The notes beneath the pieces are model-generated. The model had not been told where the DNA came from and did no database searches. It saw only the letters and a list, made by a program, of their open reading frames with translations. This document shows, piece by piece, positions 45,954-53,256 of a DNA stretch of 64,000 nt (position 1 is its first letter; every line of letters begins with the position of its first letter). The stretch is from Pelagibacterium flavum. GTDB lineage: Bacteria; Pseudomonadota; Alphaproteobacteria; Rhizobiales; Devosiaceae. Location: assembly GCF_025854335.1 (NCBI RefSeq), contig NZ_CP107716.1, forward strand, positions 2,845,001 to 2,909,000, in the 5' to 3' direction. The translations under genes were made by a program, and so were the position numbers.

Positions 45954-46814
45954 TTAGTTTTCCTGCTGTCGTTCGAACTCGACGGGTGACAGCATCCCGT
46001 TCCGGACGTGCTTTCGTTTTGGGTTGTAGAACATTTCGATGTAGTCGAACACGTCCTGCCTTGCCTCTTGGCGTGTTCGATAGGTTCTGCGCCGTATCCG
46101 CTCACGCTTGAGCAGATTGAAGAAGCTTTCTGCCACAGCGTTGTCGTGGCAATTCCCCCGTCGGCTCATTGAATGCTCAAGATTGTGATGCTTGAGAAAT
46201 GCTGCCCAGTCCATGCTGGTGAACTGGGAACCCTGGTCGGAATGAATCAGGACCTTGTTCTTGGGCTTTCGACGCCACACTGCCATGAGCAAAGCCTGCA
46301 ACACGACGTCGGTTGTCTGGCGGCTGTGCATTGACCAGCCGATGACACGACGTGAGAACAGGTCGATGACAACGGCCAGATAGGCAAAGCCTTCCTGGGT
46401 TCTGATGTAGGTGATGTCGGTCACCCACGCCCTGTCTGGAGCCTCCACATCGAACTGGCGGGCCAAGGTATTGTCGACCACGATCGAGGGCCTGCCGCCA
46501 TAGGAGCCGGGCCGTCGCTTGTAGCCGATCTGCGCCTTGATCCCGGCAAGCCTCGCAAGACGAGCAATGCGGTTGGCACAACTGGTCTCTCCCTGATCGA
46601 GAAGGTCGTCATGGAGCTTGCGGTAGCCATAGACCCTGCCGCTTTCCTTCCAGGCATTGCTGATGAGCTCCGTCTGACGTGCATCTTCCAACGCCCGCTT
46701 GCTCAGCGGATTCTTCAGCCACGCGTAGAAACCGCTGGGTCGGATGCGCAGGCAACGGCACATTGCCCGAACCGTGAACTGCTGGCGATGCTCGGCAATG
46801 AACGCGTATCTCAC
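45954..46814 (-). CDS. IS3-family transposase, catalytic subunit (OrfB)
   Basis: 286-residue DDE integrase-type protein. HTH_21 region near the N-terminus (ESGRVYGYRKLHDDL), then catalytic Asp in AWVTDITYIRT, second Asp in LIHSDQGSQF, and Glu in NAVAESFFNLLKRE. GTG 46814 overlaps the orfA stop, but functional transposase is expected from -1 frameshifting in the A run of orfA: from that point the orfB frame is open with no stop. Expressed alone, OrfB would not be the active form. Confidence 0.93.
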   Translation of the reverse strand: MRYAFIAEHRQQFTVRAMCRCLRIRPSGFYAWLKNPLSKRALEDARQTELISNAWKESGRVYGYRKLHDDLLDQGETSCANRIARLARLAGIKAQIGYKRRPGSYGGRPSIVVDNTLARQFDVEAPDRAWVTDITYIRTQEGFAYLAVVIDLFSRRVIGWSMHSRQTTDVVLQALLMAVWRRKPKNKVLIHSDQGSQFTSMDWAAFLKHHNLEHSMSRRGNCHDNAVAESFFNLLKRERIRRRTYRTRQEARQDVFDYIEMFYNPKRKHVRNGMLSPVEFERQQEN

Positions 46815-47086
46815 TTTGCATCCTTGGCGAAATACGCGGTGGCTTTTTTTAAGATGTCGCGCTCCTCGGTGACGCGCGCCAGTTCCTTCTTCAGTCGCCG
46901 GATCTCTGCTGTTTGATCCACATCGTCCGATCCCGAGGGCTTAGAGAACTTCTTTTTCCAAGCATAGAGCGAATGCGGGCTCACGCCGAGACGCTTCGAA
47001 ACCTCCGCAACGGGGTATCCCCGCTCGGTAATCTGCGCGACCGCATCACGCTTGAACTCATCACTGAAATTGCCAGACCGCATCAT
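46811..47086 (-). CDS. IS3-family transposase, DNA-binding subunit (OrfA)
   Basis: 91-residue protein with an HTH_Tnp_1-type helix-turn-helix (DEFKRDAVAQITERG and VAEVSKRLGVSPHSLYAWKKK) and a C-terminal leucine-zipper-like helix (AEIRRLKKELARVTEERDIL). A run of seven A (codons TTA AAA AAA GCC) near its 3' end is the expected slippery site for making the OrfAB fusion. Confidence 0.92.
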   Translation of the reverse strand: MMRSGNFSDEFKRDAVAQITERGYPVAEVSKRLGVSPHSLYAWKKKFSKPSGSDDVDQTAEIRRLKKELARVTEERDILKKATAYFAKDAK

Positions 47087-47286
47087 GGCCTCCTTGCCTC
47101 AAATTTAGGGAAGAAGGCGTCCAGAAATCTAGGGGCTATTCAGACGGCGAATGGCGCGTGGTCGCCAACGGCATTGAAACCGTTCAAATTGAGGAAACCC
47201 CTGCCGGGGCGAAATTGGTTCTGGAAAAGAGCGATGGCGGGCGCGTTCAACAGAATCTGACCTTCGCTAAGCACTGAGGCCGCGCG

Positions 47287-47628
47287 ATGAAACCTAAGAA
47301 TGAGAAATTGGGAACGCACGCGACCCAGTGGCGCTGGGCTTATCTCGACAAGCGATTTTATATGAAACGCGACCCTGAAATTGCAGTATCGCGCCTAATG
47401 TTCAATCAATCCTATTTCCTCTGGGAATGCCCTGACGAAGCCGATCCGGCAAGCGTGATCGAAGGCCGCTTTGAATTGCAGATTGAGCGCCGTGGTTTTT
47501 ATCCTGACAAACCGGCTGGCATGATCACGGTTGAGGGCCAGCGAGTCCTGAACGTGCCGATCACGCGGGCCGAACGGAATAAGAAGCTTTGGGAAGCGCG
47601 GCGGGAGAAGGTGGCGAAGGCGGCCTAA
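47287..47628 (+). CDS. Hypothetical protein of the dusA element, 113 residues
   Basis: Unrecognised soluble protein, rich in charged and aromatic residues, with no signal peptide or membrane segment. The middle (FNQSYFLWECPDEADPASV) has a single Cys, and the C-terminus is a basic helix (AERNKKLWEARREKVAKAA). It begins 9 bases after the disrupted small ORF and probably shared a transcript with it. No motif supports a function. Confidence 0.7.
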   Translation: MKPKNEKLGTHATQWRWAYLDKRFYMKRDPEIAVSRLMFNQSYFLWECPDEADPASVIEGRFELQIERRGFYPDKPAGMITVEGQRVLNVPITRAERNKKLWEARREKVAKAA

Positions 47629-47672
47629 TAGGGCTGTCCAGTAGCATTAAATTCTCAAAAATCACTTTCAGA

Positions 47673-47722
47673 TTGACATTATCGGATTATTTTGCTATGT
47701 AGATGGCATATTTTGCTACATA
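47673..47722 (+). promoter_or_regulatory. Promoter with overlapping inverted repeat ahead of the PrtN-like gene
   Basis: TTGACA (47673-47678), a 17-base spacer and TATGTA (47696-47701) form a good sigma-70 promoter in an AT-rich stretch. TATGTAG (47696-47702), covering the -10 box, is repeated inverted as CTACATA at 47716-47722. The two arms sit in a near direct repeat (TATTTTGCTA followed by TGTAG or CATAA). A repressor bound here would block RNA polymerase. The regulator is not identified within the element. Confidence 0.6.
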
Positions 47723-47764
47723 ATAGGCAAAAAGGAGTAAAAATTAGAAAAAGGAATTTTTAGG

Positions 47765-47815
47765 ATGCGTATTTTGGATTTTTCCGCCCGCGTTCGGGCA
47801 GGGCTTCTTGACTGA
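47765..47815 (+). CDS. Possible 16-residue leader peptide overlapping the PrtN-like start
   Basis: ATG 47765, preceded by AAAAAGGAA, opens MRILDFSARVRAGLLD and stops at TGA 47813-47815, eight bases into the TTG-started PrtN-like gene in another frame. The overlap would let translation of the leader couple to the weak TTG start. It may instead be a chance frame. Confidence 0.35.
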   Translation: MRILDFSARVRAGLLD

Positions 47816-48092
47816 AGCATCGAACGACAACCACAGCACAATCGCCATTTTGTTGGCGCAATACGGCCAGCGCGTCGTGATCCCGGTCGAACAGGTTTGT
47901 CGAGATTATTTTAGCCATCTGGACCCTGCCAAATTCGTCCGCAAGGTGAATGAGGGCGCAATTGCTATTCCTATGATGCGAGTGGAGGCCAGCCAAAAAA
48001 GCGCTAAAGGCATTCACGTAGCAGACCTTGCCGAATGGCTCGACGCACGGCGGGAAGCAGCGCGCAAAGAATGCAGACAGCTAGCCGCCTAG
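47808..48092 (+). CDS. PrtN-family transcriptional activator (pyocin activator protein family)
   Basis: 94-residue protein matching the PrtN pattern: TIAILLAQYGQRVVIPVEQVCRDYFSHL, then DPAKFVRKVNEGAIAIPMMR, then KGIHVADLAEWLDARREAARKE. PrtN activates pyocin genes in Pseudomonas, and small homologues occur in many prophages and islands. TTG 47808 is the only suitable start and has AGGG just upstream. It is the last gene before attR, so any target is outside the element or its own integrase/excision genes. Role here is inferred. Confidence 0.83.
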   Translation: MTEASNDNHSTIAILLAQYGQRVVIPVEQVCRDYFSHLDPAKFVRKVNEGAIAIPMMRVEASQKSAKGIHVADLAEWLDARREAARKECRQLAA

Positions 48093-48101
48093 TCCAATTC
48101 G

Positions 48102-48121
48102 GTACGACGAGAAGTACGACA
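48102..48121 (-). repeat. Two inverted copies of the TGTCGTAC arm-site motif near attR
   Basis: GTACGACG (48102-48109, 7 of 8 matching) and GTACGACA (48114-48121) are the reverse complement of the octamer repeated three times beside the integrase, 36 bases from attR. In a circular form they would lie on the opposite side of the core from the left-end copies. Confidence 0.55.
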
Positions 48122-48156
48122 CAACCCACAAAGCGCCTGCGATTCGGGCACGATCC

Positions 48157-48179
48157 GTCCAGTCCATCATGGGCGCGAT
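48157..48179. repeat. attR: 23-bp core direct repeat
   Basis: Identical to the dusA copy at 44590-44612. Beyond it, the minus strand still reads EFSIAPMMDW in the dusA frame, but an in-frame TAG lies 13 codons upstream with no ATG, GTG or TTG between, so no functional dusA start remains there. Confidence 0.85.
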
Positions 48180-48453
48180 GGAGAATTCTCTATTTTTTCG
48201 GTCACCTACAGATATTTCCTAAATCATACCGAGATCGGGCCGACCGACATTGCGGTCCTTCGTAATAAATATGCCTTTCACCACCCGATTTTTCAAAGTG
48301 TTACCATCTCAATGTAAGCTTGGGTGCGCCGATAAAGTTCAGATATGGGCGATCAGGCCTCCCCAACCAAATCCCGAAAAAATCCTGCTTAGCCAAATGG
48401 CTAGCGAAGTTCTGCCTGGTGCGATGCTCTGTTGGATCCCTGTGGGAAGCGCA
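48180..48453. other. AT-richer non-coding stretch beyond attR
   Basis: 274 bases that look lower in GC than the flanking chromosome. I find no convincing gene or RNA. It may be the displaced original upstream region of dusA or the edge of an older insertion. Confidence 0.4.
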
Positions 48454-49752
48454 CTAGGCCGGAACGGCACGAGCCAGTGACTGACCCGCCGGGATGGTCG
48501 GCGATGCGGCGTTGAGCTGCTCGACGGCAAATCCCGCTGCTGACTTGTATTTGGCCATGAACGCGCTGCGTTCGTGGGATGGAATGACGTCTTCGATGTC
48601 CTCGAATACGCCGCCGCACCGCTCGTCGACAATGTTGAGCAGTCCGAACGGTCCGGCGCTGCGGTTGCGCAGGATGACCTGGGAAATCGGGCCGCAAAGC
48701 TTTTCATTGTAGGCGGCCAGCGCGGCCGGGGTGATGCCTTTTTCGAGCATGGCGGCACCGAGCACGCGAGCGTCGACGATCGCCTGGCTGGCGCCATTCG
48801 AGCCGGTTGGGTACATGGCATGCGCGGCGTCGCCCATCAGTATCACCGGCCCGTCCTGCCATGTATCGACCGGATCGCGGTCGATCATGGGGTTCTCATA
48901 GGCGATGTCGGCGCGGCTCAACAGGTCCGGCACGTCCAGCCAGTCATAGCGCCAGTCGGCGAAATGGTCGATGAACTCTTCGACAGCGGTGGGCCGGAAC
49001 CAGCCGCTGTTCGTCCAGTCCCCGCCGGTCTCAACGGTTCGCTCGGCGATCCAGTTGATGGTGGCAAGCCCGGTTTCAGGATCGACCGGGGAGATGGGAT
49101 AAAAAACCAGCCTGTGCCGGTGCGTGCCCAGCCCCACGAAGGATGAGCCGGTGCGGATCGGCTTGGCCTTTGTGGTGCCGCGCCACATGATGGCGCCGCC
49201 CCAGTTGATGGGAGGCTGATCGGGGTGCATCTGGGCGCGGATTTGAGAGTGGATGCCATCGGCGCCGACAAGCAGCGTGCCCGTCTCTTGCGCCGTATGG
49301 CCGTCCGCGAGACGGATTTGCGCGCTAACGGTGCCGTCGGAAGCGTGCTCGTAGCCGGTCACCCTGTGGCCGAGCTTGACGCAGCCGGGCCCGGCGCGCT
49401 CGACGAGCTTGTTGTAGAGCAGCATGTGCAGGCGGCCGCGATGGGCCGAATATTGCGGCCAGCTGTAACCGGCCAATAGTCCGCGCGGCTCGGAATAGAT
49501 GTCGTTGCCGTTGAGCCCGACCAGCGCCCATTCCCTGGATGGCACGCCGATCGTATCGAGATCGTCAGGGCCGATGCCGAGGTCATAGAGCTCGCGGACC
49601 GCGTTGGGCTGGAGATTGATCCCCACCCCCAGCGGAGCGAGTTCGCGTGCGGACTCAAATACGGTGAATTTTACGCCGATCTGATGAAGCGTCAGCGCCA
49701 TGGCCAGACCGCCAATGCCGCCGCCGGCGATGAGTACGCGAGGTTCGGTCAC
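48454..49752 (-). CDS. Flavin-dependent oxidoreductase (FAD monooxygenase, UbiH/salicylate hydroxylase-like)
   Basis: 432-residue class A flavoprotein. FAD-binding motif VLIAGGGIGGLAMALTLHQ near the start, the GADGIHSQIRAQ block (DG motif) near residue 165, and the second FAD motif LMGDAAHAMYPTGSNGASQA near residue 300. All three standard motifs are intact. Such enzymes hydroxylate aromatic or related ring compounds with NAD(P)H. The DUF3237 gene lies 90 bases upstream on the same strand, a pairing seen in aromatic-degradation regions. Substrate unknown. Confidence 0.88.
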   Translation of the reverse strand: MTEPRVLIAGGGIGGLAMALTLHQIGVKFTVFESARELAPLGVGINLQPNAVRELYDLGIGPDDLDTIGVPSREWALVGLNGNDIYSEPRGLLAGYSWPQYSAHRGRLHMLLYNKLVERAGPGCVKLGHRVTGYEHASDGTVSAQIRLADGHTAQETGTLLVGADGIHSQIRAQMHPDQPPINWGGAIMWRGTTKAKPIRTGSSFVGLGTHRHRLVFYPISPVDPETGLATINWIAERTVETGGDWTNSGWFRPTAVEEFIDHFADWRYDWLDVPDLLSRADIAYENPMIDRDPVDTWQDGPVILMGDAAHAMYPTGSNGASQAIVDARVLGAAMLEKGITPAALAAYNEKLCGPISQVILRNRSAGPFGLLNIVDERCGGVFEDIEDVIPSHERSAFMAKYKSAAGFAVEQLNAASPTIPAGQSLARAVPA

Positions 49753-49842
49753 TGATTTCCCCTATCTCTTTTTCGCGGAAACTAGCCAATTGCGGCGGCA
49801 GTGTCCAACCCGCCGGCCCGCTCGAGCGGCGATCTTCCGTTG

Positions 49843-50310
49843 TCAGTCGATGGCGTAAAGATCGATCTGAACGGCATTGGCCAGCCGCGCACCGGTGCCC
49901 ACGAACATGGTCTTGTTGATCCATGCGTAATCTGGATGGCCGGTCTCGAGCCGGGCACCGCTTCGCATGTAATAGGATTGCGGTGGGCAGGCTTCTCCCG
50001 CCGCCAGCCTTTGGATCACGTCCTCGGGGCCGTGCCGGATGCCGAAGTTGCGTATCTCGATTACCGCACCGTCATCGGTTTCGAAGGCGTAGCGCGCATC
50101 GAGTTCGGCAATGCCTCCCTCCAGGATCATCTGCCAATCGGCGCCCATGTCGAGAATGCGGCCGGAAATCTTCGGTCCATGCACGCGCCCACCCTTGATG
50201 GGTATGACCCGCTTTGTGCCGGCGGCGGACGGTCCCACGCTCACGGGCTTGGAGAGATGGACCTCGAGGGTACAGAAATAGCTAAGGCCGGGGGTAGGAA
50301 GAGAGGTCAA
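49843..50310 (-). CDS. DUF3237-domain protein
   Basis: 155-residue beta-barrel-like protein. Family signs: LSYFCTLEVHLSKPVSVG, then GGRVHGPKISGRILDMGADWQ, and YAFETDDGAVIEIRNFGIRHG. TTG 50310 is chosen because the family begins here; the frame to 50445 adds an Arg-rich leader. DUF3237 has no proven activity but often neighbours aromatic or steroid catabolism genes. It probably forms a unit with the flavoprotein gene downstream. Confidence 0.82.
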   Translation of the reverse strand: MTSLPTPGLSYFCTLEVHLSKPVSVGPSAAGTKRVIPIKGGRVHGPKISGRILDMGADWQMILEGGIAELDARYAFETDDGAVIEIRNFGIRHGPEDVIQRLAAGEACPPQSYYMRSGARLETGHPDYAWINKTMFVGTGARLANAVQIDLYAID

Positions 50311-50717
50311 TATTGGCTCGTCGATGTGGTTGGCGCCGGAAAGCCATAGCCTGACCAGCCGCGAATATCCACCGCCGTTCGTGCGATGGGACCTGCCGCT
50401 CAACGTTCCACGCCAGCGTTCTGATCCCGGCGGTCCTGGTGTCAAAGCGCTCGCTCTTTAGTCGTCGTCGAATTATTTCGCGATCCTCCGACCGGCAGGG
50501 CGATGGCGCCCGCGGTAAGGACGGTGGCCAGCATCGCCATGTTGTGAAGGTATTTGGGCAAGGGCTCCACATCGCCAAGAAGCGGGAAATAGGCAAAGGC
50601 ATTGCGCCCATGAAGGGCGTCGTCCGCCATTTTGTATATGTGGTGCACAAGGGGCTTGCTTCAAGACCCTCGCCTCGTCGTAAACGACTTGCCCCTGACA
50701 CTATGTGAGGCTGAGAA
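50311..50717. other. Intergenic stretch, possible degraded gene
   Basis: 407 bases between divergent DUF3237 and an FAD monooxygenase. A 68-codon minus-strand frame (50442-50648, GTG start; ATG at 50630) would give a protein with HGRNAFAYFPLLGDVEPL and a hydrophobic stretch (NMAMLATVLTAGAIALPVGG). It lacks a good ribosome-binding site and I recognise no family. It could be a small membrane protein or a remnant. Confidence 0.35.
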
Positions 50718-52169
50718 ATGTTCAATTTCGATCATCAAGTGATCATCGCCGGAGGCGGCCCGACAGGACTGATGCTGGCGGGCGAGCTGGCGTTGGCGGG
50801 CGCAGATGTCGCCATTGTTGAGCAGCGGCCAAACCAGGAGGTTGAGGGCTCCCGAGCGGGCGGCCTGCACCCGCGCTCAATCGAAGTCCTCGACCAACGT
50901 GGCATTGCCGATCGATTCATCGCCCAAGGCGAGAAGCACCATGTGGTCCATTTTGCCGGAGCGCTTCTCGATGCCAGCGATCGCCCGTCCCGTCACAATT
51001 ACACACTCGCACTGTGGCAGGAGAAAATCGAACTGGGCCTCGCCGAATGGGTTTCGGAACTACCGGCGAAATTCTATCGCAGCTGCAAGGTTACCGGCTT
51101 CACCGAGCGCGATGACGGCGTATCCGTCGCCCTGGATGATGGCCGGTCACTGGGCGCGCAATATCTTGTCGGTTGCGATGGCGGGCGCAGCATCGTGCGC
51201 AAGAAGGCCGGCATCGGTTTTCCGGGCTGGGATTCCGATATCAGCTATCTGATCTTCGAAGCGGAGATGTCGGGCCCGCAACTTGGCATCCGTCACGGCC
51301 CGAAAGGTCTTTATGCCATCGGTCCGCTGGACGGCGAAAATCGCTTCCGCGGCGTGATAACCGAGCAAGAACTCGAACGGGGAGACGGACCCGATATCCA
51401 TGACCTGCGCCGGGCGCTGGCCGCGGCGTATGGCACCGATTTCAGCGTTCGCAACGTCACCTGGCTCTCACGCTTCACCGATGCCGCGCGTCAGGCCGAA
51501 ACCTATCGCAAAGGCAGGATCCTTGTGGCGGGCGACACCGCCCATGTCCACTCCCCCGCAGGAGGACAGGGGCTGAACATCGGGCTACAGGATGCCGTCA
51601 ATTTGGGCTGGAAACTCGGCCAGGTGGTCAGGGGAATTTCAGCGGACGATTTGCTGAACTCCTATCATACAGAGCGACACCCCATCGGAGTGGCCCTGCT
51701 CAAAAGCACCCTTGCGCTGACCGCGCTGAATCGTGGCGACGAACGGACCAATGCCCTGCGTGAGATGATGGCCAAAGTGATGCAAATGGACGGGCCGCGA
51801 AAATGGTATGCGGCACAGATGTCCGGATTGGACGTGCATTACGACCTTGGCGAGGGTCACCCACTGTTGGGGCGGCGGATGCCCGATCTCGACATCACGA
51901 CCGCAAACGGCCCGACGACGGTCTTCAATCTTCTTTACGATGCCCGGCCGGTGCTGCTGACCTTAGGCGAAACCGAGAACTTCGATATCGCGGATCGGGA
52001 AAACCGCATCAAGCTGGTTGAAGCGACGTTGGAGGGAACCATCGAGCTTCCCGTCATCGGTGCGGTCGAAACGCCTGCGGCAGTCCTGATCCGGCCCGAT
52101 GGACATGTTGCCTGGGTCAAGGATGGGAATCCTGGAAGCCTTGGCGGTGCAATCGCCAAGTGGTTTTGA
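50718..52169 (+). CDS. FAD-dependent aromatic monooxygenase (PF01494, rifampicin monooxygenase-like)
   Basis: 483-residue flavoprotein. FAD motifs: QVIIAGGGPTGLMLAGELAL near residue 7, VGCDGGRSIVRKKAGI near residue 152, and VAGDTAHVHSPAGGQGLNIG near residue 270. A C-terminal thioredoxin-like domain (about 390-483), typical of the PheA/TetX-like aromatic hydroxylases, is present. These act on phenolic substrates including antibiotics; which one is not evident. The gene is alone on the plus strand, followed by a propeller-protein fragment. Confidence 0.9.
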   Translation: MFNFDHQVIIAGGGPTGLMLAGELALAGADVAIVEQRPNQEVEGSRAGGLHPRSIEVLDQRGIADRFIAQGEKHHVVHFAGALLDASDRPSRHNYTLALWQEKIELGLAEWVSELPAKFYRSCKVTGFTERDDGVSVALDDGRSLGAQYLVGCDGGRSIVRKKAGIGFPGWDSDISYLIFEAEMSGPQLGIRHGPKGLYAIGPLDGENRFRGVITEQELERGDGPDIHDLRRALAAAYGTDFSVRNVTWLSRFTDAARQAETYRKGRILVAGDTAHVHSPAGGQGLNIGLQDAVNLGWKLGQVVRGISADDLLNSYHTERHPIGVALLKSTLALTALNRGDERTNALREMMAKVMQMDGPRKWYAAQMSGLDVHYDLGEGHPLLGRRMPDLDITTANGPTTVFNLLYDARPVLLTLGETENFDIADRENRIKLVEATLEGTIELPVIGAVETPAAVLIRPDGHVAWVKDGNPGSLGGAIAKWF

Positions 52170-52202
52170 CCGCAACGTGGTACTGACGGGGAATGGAGCA
52201 AG

Positions 52203-52466
52203 GTGGGTGTCCTGTATGATCGTTCGGTTCACTGGATGGGCCATCGACCGGCGTACGGCGAGTTCTGGCATGGCACCTGGGAGAACGGCAGAAGCTATAT
52301 TCGGCGCATCGATCCTTCTAGCGGTGAAGTGCTGCAGCGACTGGACATGCCGGGCGGGACGGCGGTTTCGGGCCTCGAATCCGATGGCGGCGACCGCTTT
52401 TTCTGCGGGGGCGGAGACGGCCCGGTGGTCCGCTCGATCCGAAGACCGAGCCGTATCGTCCCGTAG
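52203..52466 (+). pseudogene. C-terminal fragment of a beta-propeller (glutamine cyclotransferase/SMP-30-like) protein
   Basis: 87 codons from GTG 52203 whose product looks like the last blades of a propeller protein: WENGRSYIRRIDPSSGEVL, then MPGGTAVSGLESDGGDRFFCGGG. Full relatives are roughly 250-300 residues, so most of the protein is missing; the first blades are absent between this frame and the monooxygenase stop 33 bases upstream. GGAG lies before the GTG, so a short product may still be made. The family assignment is from memory of the motif pattern. Confidence 0.5.
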
Positions 52467-52608
52467 TGATCGGGAACACCCCCTCGCCTCGGTCCATGCC
52501 GGCTTGCGGAACGCCATCTTTTGTCTGAAGCTTCCGAACAGTTCCGAGATTGCACGAACGCATGGCCCACTCTAGCGAACCCGCCAGTCTCTGGCGCAAG
52601 GAAACAAA

Positions 52609-53256
52609 ATGAGTTTCGTCAACAGAACCGAGGCTGGTCGCAGGCTGGCGAGGGCCCTCGCAGATTATCGGGACATGGAGCCGGTCGTTTTTGCCCTGCC
52701 CCGTGGCGGCGTTCCTGTGGCTGCCGAAATCGCCGAAGCGTTTTCAGTGCCCCTGCATCTTCTCATCGTCCGCAAGATAGGCGTGCCGGGCCAGCCAGAG
52801 CTTGCCGCTGGTGCGGTTGTCGATGCCGAACACCCGATCGTCGTGCGCAACGACGATGTGATCCGCGGCGCACGGGTTTCAGAAGCCGAATTCGAAAAGG
52901 CGATGCGGGACGAAGTTGAGGAGATCAAACGCCGCCGTTCCGTTTATGTGGGTGAACGAGCATATCCGGAGATCAAGGACAGGATCGTGATTGTCGTGGA
53001 TGACGGCATCGCGACGGGAGCGACAATGCGAGCGGCTCTGCGGGGGTTGCGCAGCCGCGGCCCCCGACAGATCGTGGTGGCGACCCCTGTCGCGCCGAGC
53101 GAGACGCTGAATCTGTTCACACAGGCCGATCAGGTCGTCTGTCTTGAGCGTTTCAGCGATTTCGGCTCGATCGGGGAATATTACGGCGATTTCCGCCAGG
53201 TCGACGATGCCGAAGTCATAGCGGCTCTTGAGAAGTCCAGGCGCGCCGAGCGCTAG
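52609..53256 (+). CDS. Phosphoribosyltransferase-family protein
   Basis: 215-residue type I PRTase. The PRPP-binding motif is IVIVVDDGIATGATMRAAL near residues 125-143, and the N-terminal FALPRGGVPVAAEIAEAF is typical of the stand-alone family related to bacterial ComF and Rv0571c-like enzymes. The substrate base is unknown. Its last 4 bases overlap the convergent host-attachment-family gene. Confidence 0.88.
   Translation: MSFVNRTEAGRRLARALADYRDMEPVVFALPRGGVPVAAEIAEAFSVPLHLLIVRKIGVPGQPELAAGAVVDAEHPIVVRNDDVIRGARVSEAEFEKAMRDEVEEIKRRRSVYVGERAYPEIKDRIVIVVDDGIATGATMRAALRGLRSRGPRQIVVATPVAPSETLNLFTQADQVVCLERFSDFGSIGEYYGDFRQVDDAEVIAALEKSRRAER

Larger units (their letters stand above)
45921..47142 (-). 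mobile_element. IS3-family insertion sequence, 1222 bp
   Basis: Terminal inverted repeats start TGAATAGCCCC at both ends (45921 forward; 47142 reverse) and match at 20 of 24 positions. It encodes orfA and orfB on the minus strand with a slippery A run between them. The flanking triplets (AAA on the left, GAC on the right) are not identical, so the usual 3-bp target duplication is absent. The transposase genes look intact. Confidence 0.9.
45897..47277 (+). pseudogene. Small ORF (52 codons) interrupted by the IS3-family element
   Basis: Before the IS, ATG 45897 opens eight codons (MVGWSNLK) that reach exactly to base 45920. After the IS, base 47143 continues in the same frame for 44 codons (DGEWRVVANGIETVQIEE and onward, ending NLTFAKH) to TGA 47275-47277. 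Joining 45920 to 47143 would give a single 52-residue protein. I recognise no family; an in-frame TAA just upstream supports the ATG as start. No target-site duplication is visible at the junctions. The next gene begins 9 bases after its stop. Confidence 0.55.
44590..48179. mobile_element. 3.6-kb integrative element inserted in the 5' end of dusA
   Basis: The element is delimited by a perfect 23-bp direct repeat, 44590-44612 inside dusA and 48157-48179 on the far side. Adjacent to the dusA copy is a tyrosine integrase transcribed away from it. Inside are an IS3-family element, a disrupted small ORF, an unknown 113-residue ORF and a PrtN-like activator. dusA islands with the integrase beside the gene are an established class. 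At 3.6 kb, 1.2 kb of it IS, it has no structural, replication or transfer genes, so it is a remnant, a minimal satellite-like element, or dependent on other elements. Confidence 0.85.

Noticed and set aside
45918..47145. 3-bp target duplication flanking the IS element
   Set aside because: The triplets next to the inverted repeats are AAA and GAC, which do not match.
48180..48480. Second attachment site and tandem element beyond attR
   Set aside because: I saw only two copies of the 23-bp core; the AT-rich flank has no integrase or further repeat.
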